Below, piece after piece: positions 62,601-64,000 of a stretch of 64,000 bases of DNA (position 1 is the first letter of the stretch; every line of letters starts with the position of its first letter). Location: NCBI GenBank assembly GCA_963930775.1, contig OZ005698.1, forward strand, positions 4,098,501 to 4,162,500, given 5' to 3'. The notes beneath the pieces were generated by a model. That model was not told the origin of the DNA. It ran no database searches and worked only from the letters and a program-made list of their open reading frames with translations. The position numbers and the translations under genes are program-made. Origin of the DNA: Cliona cf. orientalis. Taxonomy: Eukaryota; Porifera; Demospongiae; Clionaida; Clionaidae.

Positions 62601-64000
62601 GACAGCATTACTCAGCAGATACTTAAATGTTCTTAGAATCTTATTATCATCGCTACTATTTTCTCCTTATAGTTATTTCTTGACTTTATGTGTGTGATAA
62701 TAACAAGGGGGGGGGGGGCGAGTCTATCAAGGAGGGGGGAGAGTGCCCCCTTGCCCCCCCCCCCCCTAAATGAAGCCCTGGCCTTAAGGTGATAGGTAAC
62801 AAGCTATTTGTATCTCCATAAGTGAAGCAGCCATGAAGCTGAAACAAAAACGAAAATATAGCTAACATGGTGACAAAGGCAGCTATCATAACATTGAAGC
62901 GATCAAAAGTCAGGCCATGGTCAGGCTATGGCTGCCATTGTCACGATCTCTTGCGTCAAGTTTTATCTAGACAAAGGCTTCCAGTCTACTTTCTACAGCT
63001 TATTTATGAACTATTTAACTTACTCCAGTGCTGGAGTTGGTTCCCATAGAGCCTCCAAAGAGGGAAAGCTACATAAAAGAAGGTAATTACGCCAAGCGTA
63101 ATGGCGGACCAGGTCGTCAATAGGTGCTTTCTGACAGGTGGCCCTCAAATTTATACCAACTCCAGCACTGCCCAGATGTCTGAGTAGTAAGATAAACACT
63201 TCCTTAGGTCATAAGAGAAGCCACCTAGGCGAAACTTGACGCACTGTTTTCAGGTTTGTCTTGCAATTGGTATAATATGCTCCATTACTCACTATGGGAA
63301 ATGCCTGTGCGTGGGCAAACTGTCACCAGTCTATCCTAGCATTGCGTTGTGTTTCCACTAGCGTTGATACAATGCAACCAGGGTTTCATCCAGAAAGAAA
63401 ATTTTGGGGGAGAAGTGGGCGTGGCAGTTTCACGCACTGTGACCCCTCCCCCAATTAAGCATTGATATGGATGATTGTGTTTTCTGATGTCACTGAGGTA
63501 TTGCATAGTATTGAGTCATGAAGTAGGAGACTATACTGATCACTTGCAATGCGACGCAAAAATATACATGCTCCCCTTCCCCACCATGCACCTCTCTCTC
63601 TCTCCTTTTCCTCTTTTCTTCTTTCTCTCTTTCTTTTTTGGGGGGGGGGGGGAAGCTTCCCGGTCCCCCCACTGGATGAAACCCTGGCAACGCATTGTGT
63701 AGTCCGTATTGTAAACCGGGCTTAAAGGCGTCCATTTATGCTCATTCTGATGGACTCAATATATGGTAATTAAGACAGTATGACAGAGAAACTTACTGGA
63801 AGTTGGAGGAGCTCCAGAGGAGACACTGATCACAGGAACAGGACCACCTCCTCCAGCTGTACCTGGTCCAGGAGTCCTTCCAATTTTCCCCTGTGAAGTT
63901 GGTGAGAGCGGTGCCAGAGGCATAGCAGGAGATGAGAGTGGTGTGGTGTACTTAGGCATTCCAAATCGGCTTAGCTTTCTTTTGACATTCAGGTGAGGTA
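9007..64000 (-). CDS. MED13: MED13, Mediator kinase-module subunit (5' end beyond window)
   Basis: MED13 ties the CDK8/cyclin C/MED12 kinase module to core Mediator in the nucleus and so controls RNA polymerase II initiation. Twenty-one exons were assigned by homology recalled from animal MED13 and by splice phase. Anchors in order are the YPTPPSVEM motif, PEAHGLYINL, GPLTLKDLQQL, HEWLSVSPLSLPAW, NCQLGQHVPL, TIVLYVL, LRSLAFSVYSRCRP, YAPPFILSP, GYCVSSDQRWMLV, WSLVITRFGK, TGYLISTLPPGDLP and the C-terminal ALSWLTMDHITRQRRTCLP. All introns are GT-AG and every exon-exon phase agrees, which makes this an intact host gene rather than a pseudogene. The model codes about 1,545 residues; animal proteins are about 2,000 or more, so the N-terminal domain lies upstream of position 64000. 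Introns range from about 50 bp to over 9 kb and are full of transposons. Missing small exons cannot be excluded in the 5-9 kb introns. Confidence 0.93.
9834..10669. mobile_element. TA-flanked TIR element, CCGTACCC type, about 0.84 kb
   Basis: The left end TACCGTACCCTTGCGAAAGA and the inverted right end (TCTTTCGCTAGGGTACGGTA) form long TIRs that continue with GGGCCCA and related blocks. The outer TA pair fits a Tc1/mariner-like target. A minus-strand open frame of 87 codons at 10088-10351 lies inside; I do not recognise it, and it has no transposase motif. Related fragments occur just downstream near 10728-10760 and 11145-11175. The element lies in the last MED13 intron. Confidence 0.65.
11252..11684. 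mobile_element. TA-flanked MITE, CCGTATGGCGGG type
   Basis: TACCGTATGGCGGGTAATTT at the left is matched by AAATTACCCGCCATACGGTA at the right, followed inward by repeated GTGGG and TTTTCGTG words. Length is about 433 bp. It lies in the last MED13 intron. Confidence 0.85.
13210..13729. repeat. Possible TIR element with GAAAATTTTC ends
   Basis: The left side (GTATACATGAAAATTTTCGC, then AAATTTCACC) resembles the reverse complement of the right side (GTGAAAATTTCTACATGTAC, ending GGTAA). Arms are imperfect. Similar words also occur near 12605-12665, so boundaries are uncertain. It lies in the last MED13 intron. Confidence 0.35.
13840..14113 (-). CDS. MED13: MED13 exon (penultimate)
   Basis: Acceptor TTTAG before 14113; donor GTATGT starting at 13839. 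Encodes an acidic Gly/Ser stretch, then ATGYLISTLPPGDLPKEFWG and an HC-H segment, matching human LGYFVSTAKAGPLPDWFW and the following hydrophobic LHLH region. Starts in phase 1 and ends in phase 2, agreeing with both neighbours. Confidence 0.93.
14357..14810. repeat. Repeat family R2, copy 1
   Basis: Begins AGAGCTCTGTAGAGAGCACA, includes CGCACATTGTGCAATCTATA, TTTGTGTGCATGGCTAT and CGACGATCTTTACCAGTCAT. The same order is seen at 52423-52850, 53648-54298 and 54539-55172, with a 5' fragment at 61974-62110. No coding or transposase signature is seen; it lies just upstream of the penultimate MED13 exon on the minus strand. Confidence 0.7.
16154..16977. mobile_element. PIF/Harbinger-like TIR element with nested MITE
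   Basis: Ends ACCCTCGGCGC and GCGCCGAGGGT are inverted repeats, flanked on both sides by TTA (16151-16153 and 16978-16980), a target duplication typical of PIF/Harbinger elements. A GTGA-type short tandem repeat lies near 16190-16215. A second MITE is inserted at 16230-16493. No transposase is visible. Confidence 0.55.
16230..16493. mobile_element. PIF/Harbinger-like MITE, nested
   Basis: Left end GGCCACTTCAACTTAATACT and right end ATTAAATTGAAGTGGCC form near-perfect TIRs of about 35 bp with TCTGTTTCTCGGGC further inside. TTA flanks both ends (16227-16229, 16494-16496). Length 264 bp. It sits inside the element at 16154-16977. Confidence 0.85.
17095..17600. repeat. Middle-repetitive family R1, copy B
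   Basis: Closely related to 21283-21800 and more distantly to 6664-7050. Shared words include GCGGGCCAGCCCCTTCA, ATATATAGCGCAAGGCTAGC, CCATGGCATTA, GTGAAGTTCAA and AAGTAAATTGCTACTGGGAT. An open frame of 130 codons on the minus strand here is only repeat sequence. Confidence 0.75.
18439..18585 (-). CDS. MED13: MED13 exon
   Basis: Acceptor GCTACAG before 18585; donor GTATGTG from 18438. Encodes DPNPAVSHVMVLPLDPGAAA and a stretch ending MELFGGGDPLTDG. This matches the human run with HILVFPTSASVQVA and the downstream acidic FDLLDTGDDL. Enters and leaves in phase 1. Confidence 0.9.
20613..20774 (-). CDS. MED13: MED13 exon
   Basis: Acceptor ATACAG before 20774; donor GTAAGCC from 20612. Encodes WPVLIPDDGLLTSN, a Cys-rich CGDCGACTRTSC segment, and NVIVVSVQPERNIQLFPTS. 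The codon split at its start yields EIRD-WPVL, equivalent to human ELKDWSCLL. The CxxCxxC cluster could bind metal but is not something I can tie to known MED13 chemistry. Confidence 0.9.
20826..20956 (-). CDS. MED13: MED13 exon
   Basis: Acceptor TTGTCCAG before 20956. The donor is GTTTAT from 20825, with weak agreement beyond GT. Encodes LEKLWIYLTSVVSG and FRWSLVITRFGKPGNSEIR, matching human LQKLWEWCLGLVQM and WRVVIGRLGRIGHGELK. Phase fits on both sides. Confidence 0.92.
21283..21800. repeat. Middle-repetitive family R1, copy C
   Basis: Same block order as 17095-17600 with few differences, implying that these two copies are the youngest pair. It lies in the MED13 intron between the exons at 20826 and 28311. 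Confidence 0.75.
21955..22125. repeat. Partial copy of the 50570-51273 TIR element
   Basis: GATTCCTGCAATTATGCCCC, then CATAAGCCCCCTGCAC, AAGTTCCTGCATAGGTAGTT and TATAAGCCTCC occur in the same order as at 50570-50720. Only the left part is present. Confidence 0.65.
22324..26975 (+). mobile_element. Broken tyrosine-recombinase retroelement (DIRS order) in a MED13 intron, fossil
   Basis: Read on the plus strand, parts follow the DIRS order. A Gag-like region (about 22.3-24.2 kb) is rich in Lys/Arg and Ser, with a CCHC-like knuckle (CRRCHSIDHVTDTC) and a CCCH-type finger (CKKYKMYNGDCRFGDNCMYQH). It is followed by a reverse transcriptase (about 24.6-25.4 kb; KMDIKQAYRIVPV, FGLRSAPHIF) and an RNase H-like segment (about 25.5-25.9 kb; AYCDNEAVVASLNRG). 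Last is a tyrosine recombinase (about 26.0-26.97 kb; GHSFRIRAAS box). Unrelated sequence of about 0.3 kb separates Gag and polymerase. It is dead, with at least half a dozen breaks, but the domains are still easy to recognise, so it looks younger than the fossil at 3862-8710. Terminal repeats were not identified, so ends are approximate. It is antisense to MED13. Confidence 0.78.
27917..28236. mobile_element. Dispersed copy of the array MITE, inverted
   Basis: This is the reverse complement of one unit of the 295-3851 array. From left to right it shows ACACACCAGACAGAAAAAAA, AGAGCCATACAATG, TGCAAATGCATGGTTTCCCT, CCCCAAGTGCT and TTTCTACTTAGTGT, each matching the unit in reverse. It lacks the GGTCTCCTTG linker, which shows that the linker is flank and not element. 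It lies 75 bp inside the intron after the MED13 exon at 28311-28555. Confidence 0.85.
28311..28555 (-). CDS. MED13: MED13 exon
   Basis: Acceptor TTATACAG before 28555; donor GTACGTGG from 28310. Encodes VYAPPFILSPEPP, then LFCGYCVSSDQRWMLVVCCD and RQGELLDTSVIGIP, matching human [30 protein letters not shown] and LYGELLETCIINI. This is the most conserved part of the MedPIWI-like half. Enters phase 0, leaves phase 2. Confidence 0.96.
28975..29477 (-). CDS. MED13: MED13 exon
   Basis: Acceptor TTGTAATAG before 29477; donor GTAATATT from 28974. Encodes TYLSSLPSDNEELLS (human PYLASLPLDSSLLS), a His/Ser/Asn-rich linker, HSLTIVLYVLCDSLL (human PAIVVYIIDPFTY), LLLQLVDPKELLG, and LRSLAFSVYSRCRP followed by RTLTSFGPTAE (human LKSLAFSAFTQCRRP and KTLTGFGPGLA). 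The human protein has a longer Ser/Thr linker here. Confidence 0.95.
29529..29732. mobile_element. TA-flanked palindromic MITE, CCGTATAGCCGG type
   Basis: TACCGTATAGCCGGATATAT at the left pairs with CCGGCTATACAGTA at the right; the interior repeats GGCGG and AATTTGGCGG words. Length 204 bp. It starts about 50 bp upstream of the MED13 exon acceptor at 29477. Confidence 0.85.
30656..31519. mobile_element. Mutator-like (MULE) non-autonomous element, nested
   Basis: Inserted into the MITE at 30471-31861 and flanked by 10-bp direct repeats CCTATTTTCG (30646-30655 and 31520-31529). The uninterrupted relative at 39421-39928 has this target region once. Long inverted arms contain CACACGAGATCAA at the left and TTGATCTCGTGTG at the right, with many AGTTGA/TCAACT words. 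Long TIRs, a 9-10 bp duplication and an internal FLYWCH-like zinc finger are all usual for MULEs. Confidence 0.7.
30887..31139 (-). pseudogene. FLYWCH-type zinc-finger ORF remnant in the MULE
   Basis: An open frame of about 84 codons on the minus strand, ending at TGA 30887-30889, with no good start codon. It reads LHFEGYIYTKIRDGANG, FQFWRCQNCKAGCLARAT and VENNHPPNPAQ. This is the FLYWCH pattern: G-x-Y, W-x-C, C-x-A-R, then an H-x-H-like pair with the first His replaced by Asn. FLYWCH domains commonly accompany MULE transposases and bind DNA or protein. No transposase follows, so this is probably a captured or deleted remnant. Confidence 0.65.
32079..32633. mobile_element. TIR element with GTAAAAAAGG ends, about 0.55 kb
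   Basis: The left arm (CTGCAGTAGGAGTAAAAAAG, then ATTCCGTTCCGCCCCGTC) is matched by the reverse complement of the right arm (CTACAGTAGCGGTAAAAAAA, then CCATTCCGCACCGTC). CAGTAG termini suggest hAT, but I could not see an 8-bp duplication. No coding sequence. Confidence 0.6.
33732..33782 (-). CDS. MED13: MED13 51-nt exon
   Basis: Acceptor TTTTAACAG before 33782; donor GTGAGTTC from 33731, a strong site. Encodes APVGLTDLSKFCKKVL plus split codons at each end. Entering and leaving in phase 1, it joins RHG-APVG upstream and KKVL-STYLSSLP downstream, corresponding to the human segment before PYLASLPLD. It is separated from the upstream exon by a 52-nt intron. Confidence 0.75.
33835..33961 (-). 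CDS. MED13: MED13 exon
   Basis: Acceptor CTATGCAG before 33961; donor GTGAGG from 33834. Begins NCQLGQHVPLEKDIGADGIL, matching human SCRLGQHRP with a downstream DGI. An alternative donor GTAATC inside the exon would keep the same phase but is weaker. The tail is Thr/Asp/Asn-rich and not conserved. Confidence 0.88.
34019..34162 (-). CDS. MED13: MED13 exon
   Basis: Acceptor CATGTAG before 34162; donor GTTTGC from 34018 (weak beyond GT) opens a 57-nt intron. Encodes DKLLFEPYALRKNVAYLVLV and ALANYFRNLSITFK, matching human LMLEPYGSQRDIAYVVL and AKSFFRDLTAIYE. Phase 0 at both ends. Confidence 0.94.
34992..35354. mobile_element. pogo/Tigger-like MITE
   Basis: Left end TACAGTCCAATTTCGATTAT; the right end in reverse complement reads TACATGGTCCAACCTCAATT, then ATCCAAACCCTCGATTATCTGAA-like words on both arms. 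TA at both ends. The CAGT(C)-AA-C-TCGATTAT pattern is typical of pogo/Tigger TIRs. About 360 bp, non-autonomous. Confidence 0.7.
36239..36424. mobile_element. TA-flanked palindromic MITE, CCGTATAGCGGG type, copy 1
   Basis: TACCGTATAGCGGGAAATTT at the left is mirrored by AAATTTCCCGCTATACGGTA at the right, and GGAGAAAACTTTCGCGGAT repeats inside both arms. 186 bp. It lies 0.15 kb downstream of the MED13 exon at 36578-36678. Confidence 0.9.
36578..36678 (-). CDS. MED13: MED13 exon
   Basis: Acceptor ATTGCAG before 36678; donor GTAAGTT from 36577. Encodes DECLPLPITPVLVGHDHEWL and SVSPLSLPAW, matching human PLPIPTFLLGYDYDYL and VLSPFALPYW. Starts phase 1 and ends phase 0, joining PAW-DKLLFEPY. Confidence 0.94.
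37525..37734. mobile_element. TA-flanked palindromic MITE, CCGTATAGCGGG type, copy 2
   Basis: Second copy of the 36239-36424 family: TACCGTATAGCGGGAAACTT at the left and AAGTTTTCGAGG-type arm mirrored at the right ending CCCGCTATACGGTA. TA is present at both ends. 210 bp. Confidence 0.9.
37857..38164. mobile_element. Hairpin MITE, GTAGGGATGGC type, copy 1
   Basis: The left arm reads GGATGAAGTAGG, then TCAAAAAGTACACAAACAAG, ATTTGTAAGGCATAAGCATC and TACATCCCTACG. The right arm is its reverse complement and ends GCCATCCCTACTTCATCC. Arms are about 110 bp. Relatives lie at 42734 (left arm only) and 44785-45208. Confidence 0.8.
39421..39928. mobile_element. TA-flanked MITE (GGTTAATAAG type), uninterrupted
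   Basis: TACCGTCAAGTCCGGTTAAT at the left and ATTAAC-type arm at the right ending CCAGACTATACGGTA. Interior matches both halves of 30471-31861 and shows the empty site of the nested MULE near 39575. 508 bp. Confidence 0.85.
40297..40464 (-). CDS. MED13: MED13 exon
   Basis: Acceptor CCACCTCCAG before 40464; donor GTGAGTGT from 40296. Encodes AWILDLLTLPTKFLTKRLKE and GPLTLKDLQQLKPSH; the second block matches human GPLTWQQFHKMAGRGS and the first the helical region before it. Enters and leaves in phase 1. Confidence 0.88.
40555..40887 (-). CDS. MED13: MED13 exon
   Basis: Acceptor CCATTCTCAG before 40887; donor GTACATAC from 40554. Encodes 110 residues starting VMANFPLMKFLELLQDYC, with Cys/His-rich ITSCKLYHSHSVVSAIL that loosely matches human VKSSCLHPWSK and the helix after it. 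Assigned mainly from open frame, matching phases (1 and 1) and position; conservation is low. Confidence 0.8.
41703..43298. mobile_element. Large TIR element, ATAGAGTC type, with internal MITEs
   Basis: The left terminus (ATAGAGTCGGTAGACTCTAT, then AAGTAGGGATGGCCC) is mirrored by the right terminus (GGGGGCCATCCCTACTT, then AGAGTCTACTGACTCTAT), giving TIRs of about 40 bp. The interior carries a left arm of the GTAGGGATGGC hairpin family at 42734 and most of a CCGTATTTATTCGAATA element near 42937-43259. No transposase is seen. Confidence 0.65.
42937..43259. repeat. Truncated CCGTATTTATTCGAATA-type MITE
   Basis: Contains GAGCTCTGCAAAACAAATAG, TAGTAGCCGCATGCATG, CCGCCCTCGATTAGTAGCCA and the right end CGAATAAATACGGTA. 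The same blocks are in 61220-61509 and, inverted, in 62181-62580. The left terminus is missing. Confidence 0.7.
44622..44653. repeat. (TA)n microsatellite
   Basis: About 16 uninterrupted TA repeats. It directly follows a short repeat also present near 40130-40220 (CCATAGAGCCATG, TATAATTTCG, TGACCAA). Confidence 0.95.
44785..45208. mobile_element. Hairpin MITE, GTAGGGATGGC type, longest copy
   Basis: Both arms are about 140 bp and nearly perfect: AAGTATAAAAACAATGAAAT, GATGAAGTAGGGATGGCAGG, GTCAAAAAGTACACGAACAA and GTAGTGATAATCACATTAAT at the left, mirrored at the right and ending ACTTGTACTT. This copy shows that the family's ends reach out to AAGTATAAAAACA. Confidence 0.85.
45218..45600. mobile_element. 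TIR element with CAAGCTAGATCC arms
   Basis: CTAGTCCATCAAGCTAGATC and CAACCTTTACCTAC at the left are mirrored by GGATCTAGCTTGATAGACTA and GTAAAGGTT at the right. An inner pair (AGGATCTAGCAAAGGTCAG / CTGACCTTTGCTAGA) adds a second nested symmetry. About 380 bp; boundaries to within about 10 bp. Confidence 0.75.
46247..46992 (-). CDS. MED13: MED13 large exon, mostly disordered
   Basis: Acceptor CTTATAG before 46992 (an equally phased alternative TTCCAG would start at 46983); donor GTATATAC from 46246. Encodes about 248 residues: a Pro/Ser/Thr-rich run, then MPVLPEAHGLYINLALLDSA, matching human VPSIPEAHSLYVNLILSES. After that comes Ser/Asp/Gly-rich sequence ending TGEPSTSTTE. The Cys-rich block that follows this motif in human MED13 (CCICVCNM) is not seen here. 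Confidence 0.92.
49452..49596 (-). CDS. MED13: MED13 exon
   Basis: Acceptor TATAGCTAG before 49596; donor GTAAATT from 49451. Encodes DDDCVPAEFAPLHDMMSFTQ and TLPKQCTYIHRPS, matching human MFAPLKTLPSQYLPP with the downstream CIYRQSW. Using the acceptor TATAG four bases upstream would need another donor in the preceding exon (phase 0), so the start is uncertain by 4 nt. Confidence 0.85.
49646..49811 (-). CDS. MED13: MED13 exon with YPTPPS motif
   Basis: Acceptor GTATACCAG before 49811; donor GTAAACAG from 49645. Encodes MSIPELSRIYPTPPSVEMEL followed by an acidic segment. The YPTPPSxE motif is an animal MED13/MED13L hallmark (human AYPTPPSLEQH). Phase 0 start, phase 1 end. Confidence 0.94.
49898..49987 (-). 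CDS. MED13: MED13 90-nt exon
   Basis: Acceptor TTATTACAG before 49987; donor GTGAGGAA from 49897. Encodes GMEMNQFTFGDARPGGLEHI and DLSTSHKVSK, phase 0 at both ends. Position and phase place it in the acidic linker before YPTPPS; I cannot align it residue by residue. Confidence 0.85.
50047..50476 (-). CDS. MED13: MED13 exon, disordered linker
   Basis: Acceptor ATTGACAG before 50476; donor GTGAGAAA from 50046. Encodes about 143 residues: SPGRRGRNSVEHFTQKPNGS, a Ser/Asn-rich stretch, and an acidic end GGLDQIFASDEEDETQE. The phase-2 junction with the upstream exon gives SKKVG-SPGRRG. No fold is evident. Confidence 0.88.
50570..51273. mobile_element. TIR element with GAATCC ends and TTGACCGTTTGAC cluster
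   Basis: AGAATCCTGTGATTACGCCC at the left is mirrored by GGGGGCATAATCGCGGGATT at the right. GTATAAGCCCCC occurs on both arms. The centre (about 50890-51090) holds several copies of a word like TTGACCGTTTGAC. A partial copy is at 21955-22125. Confidence 0.7.
52423..52850. repeat. Repeat family R2, copy 2 (internally shortened)
   Basis: AGAGCTCTGTAAAGCACACA, CACACTGTGCAATTTATAG, GACGACCTTTACTGGTTCAT and the 3' block ending GCGCAGGGTAATAA share order with 53648-54298 but the middle is shorter. Confidence 0.7.
52905..52993 (-). tRNA. Degenerate tRNA-like sequence
   Basis: On the minus strand, ATCAGG at the 5' end can pair with CCTGAT at the 3' end. An A-box-like TAGCATAAGTTATTTGGTAG, and a T-arm GGTCCCAGGCTCAAATCC followed by GACGGGATCC, lie between. 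A run of T follows at once, as in a Pol III terminator. The length (89 nt) and the changed T loop (CAAAT for CGAAT or CGANT) suggest a pseudogene or a SINE head. I could not assign an anticodon safely. Confidence 0.45.
53224..53362 (-). CDS. MED13: MED13 exon, disordered
   Basis: Acceptor TGTTGCAG before 53362; donor GTGAGAGA from 53223. Encodes SGESMTSLLSYDLRQLTGRR and SGIGSLTPGTPTLTALLSPS, ending SKKVG. Ser/Thr-Pro sites are plentiful, as in the kinase-module linkers of other MED13 proteins. Assigned by phase (1 in, 2 out), splice sites and position. Confidence 0.85.
53648..54298. repeat. Repeat family R2, copy 3 (full length)
   Basis: Starts TAGAGCTCTGTAGAGCACAT and ends CGCGGGGTAATAA, with GATTTCGACGATCTTTACCA and CTACTTAGTTGTGCGCAT between. 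About 650 bp. Its right end is 17 bp from the MED13 exon at 54315-54500. Confidence 0.8.
54315..54500 (-). CDS. MED13: MED13 exon, disordered
   Basis: Acceptor TTGCTATAG before 54500 (chosen because it alone keeps phase with the exon at 63797); donor GTATGAAC from 54314. Encodes TCEKYYDQSRLPPGAVTSVT, NPSLSPNGINCQQLLSPGLP and SSWWDSLDLP. The paired Trp and LSPGLPPVP motifs look functional but I do not know a match. It is squeezed between two R2 repeat copies. Confidence 0.8.
54539..55172. repeat. Repeat family R2, copy 4 (full length)
   Basis: Starts CTAGAGCTCTGTAGAGCACA and ends CGCGCAGGGTAA, same orientation as copy 3. Begins 39 bp from the 5' edge of the MED13 exon at 54315-54500. Confidence 0.8.
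55397..55439. repeat. Near-perfect 20-bp hairpin
   Basis: CAGGAGCTTATGAGCGCTGC and GCAGTGCTCATAAGCTCCTG pair along all 20 bp with one G-T or A-C type mismatch and a 3-nt AAA loop. It lies in the large MED13 intron. No T-run or transposon terminus is obvious next to it. Confidence 0.8.
56213..56498. mobile_element. hAT-like MITE, CAGGGTTCTCCCC type
   Basis: CAGGGTTCTCCCCACACTGG at the left, GGGGAGAACCCTG at the right, inserted in a (TA)n tract so that ATATATAT-like 8-mers lie on both sides. The interior repeats GACCAGT and GGTCGA words. 286 bp. Confidence 0.75.
57836..58701. repeat. ACCCTCGGCGC-type repeat block
   Basis: Left end ACCCTCGGCGCATTAGC, right end GGCGCATGCGCCGAGGGT. An internal terminus (GCATGCGCCGAGAGTTAA) near 58391-58408 suggests two adjoining elements of this family rather than one. 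The same family forms 16154-16977. A tRNA-like sequence lies inside. Confidence 0.55.
58135..58225 (+). tRNA. tRNA-like pseudogene, possible type II (Leu-like)
   Basis: GGGTTCGATTCCCGGCGGCTGCC is a good T-arm and 3' acceptor half, followed by a T-run. Upstream GCCAGAGAGTCAAGGATACC resembles an anticodon arm of tRNA-Leu with a long variable arm. The 5' acceptor half and D arm do not fit, so this looks broken. It may be the head of a SINE. Confidence 0.35.
59232..60969. repeat. Foldback region with ATGAAA-rich arms
   Basis: The left arm (about 59232-59640) is packed with ATGAAA and CCTATGAAA words. The right arm (about 60590-60969) is packed with the complement, TTTCAT and TTTCATAGG. The ends (CACTAGTAAATG and, in reverse, CACTACTAGACAG) also resemble each other. 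I read it as one foldback-type element of about 1.7 kb with degenerate, internally repetitive arms. Confidence 0.5.
61220..61509. mobile_element. TA-flanked MITE, CCGTATTTATTCGAATA type, copy 1
   Basis: TACCGTTTTTATTCGAATAG at the left, TTTTCGAATAAATACGGTA at the right; blocks AATAGTAGCCGCAC and CCCTCGATTAGTAGCCGCAC recur inside both arms. 290 bp. Confidence 0.85.
61974..62110. repeat. Repeat family R2, 5' fragment
   Basis: CTCTGTAGAGCACATAC, CACGTTGCGCAATCTGCAGA, TTTTGTGTGCATGGTTAT and a CTCTCTGCACCAGACCTAGA block match the first part of R2. The rest is missing. Confidence 0.65.
62181..62580. mobile_element. TA-flanked MITE, CCGTATTTATTCGAATA type, copy 2
   Basis: TACCGTATTTATTTGAATAC at the left, TTTGAATAAATATGGTA at the right. 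Compared with 61220-61509 the long arm is in the opposite orientation. 400 bp. Confidence 0.85.
63378..63687. mobile_element. hAT-like MITE, CAGGGTTTCATCCAG type
   Basis: CCAGGGTTTCATCCAG at the left and CTGGATGAAACCCTGG at the right are perfect inverted repeats. GCAAC lies directly outside both ends. A pyrimidine tract and a G-run lie near the right arm. It is 110 bp downstream of the most upstream MED13 exon in the window. Confidence 0.75.
63797..64000 (-). CDS. MED13: MED13 exon (5' part beyond window)
   Basis: Donor GTAAGTTT from 63796. The frame is open to the window edge and reads NVKRKLSRFGMPKYTTPLSS, then a Pro/Ser/Gly run with GRTPGPGTAGGGGPVPV ending SSGAPPTS. It ends in phase 1, which fits the exon at 54315-54500. 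Low-complexity sequence; assigned by phase, splice site and strand. Confidence 0.75.

Overview
The window is eukaryotic, almost certainly from an invertebrate animal. A non-bilaterian such as a sponge is my guess, based on the mix of diverged animal proteins, tyrosine-recombinase retroelements and very many short palindromic DNA transposons; no sequence here proves it. It holds one host gene, read on the minus strand: MED13, a subunit of the Mediator kinase (CDK8) module. I could build 21 coding exons from 64000 down to the stop codon at 9007. Every donor and acceptor is GT/AG and every junction keeps the reading frame. Together they encode about 1,545 residues, matching the middle and C-terminal part of animal MED13. 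The start codon and N-terminal domain lie beyond position 64000. Fewer than 5 kb of about 55 kb is coding.

Layout. 1-295: nothing recognised. 295-3851: tandem array of eight copies of a short element with inverted ends. 3862-8710: broken tyrosine-recombinase retroelement on the minus strand, ended by direct repeats and itself invaded by smaller elements. 8711-9006: MED13 3' flank. 9007-64000: MED13. Its C-terminal exons (9.0-36.7 kb) encode the MedPIWI-related half and its upstream exons (40.3-64 kb) encode mostly disordered Ser/Pro-rich sequence with short conserved motifs. The introns carry a second broken tyrosine-recombinase retroelement (about 22.3-27.0 kb, plus strand), a nested Mutator-like element with a FLYWCH zinc-finger remnant (30.66-31.52 kb), many TA-flanked MITEs that start with CCGTA, hAT-like, PIF-like and pogo-like MITEs, and several middle-repetitive families.

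No other host protein gene was found. Most of the remaining open frames are short, unconserved, or shadows of exons and repeats. The most interesting structures are the satellite-like MITE array with a dispersed copy inside MED13, the family of CCGTA-ended elements, the clean nested insertion with a 10-bp target duplication, and one MED13 exon tightly sandwiched between two same-direction repeat copies.
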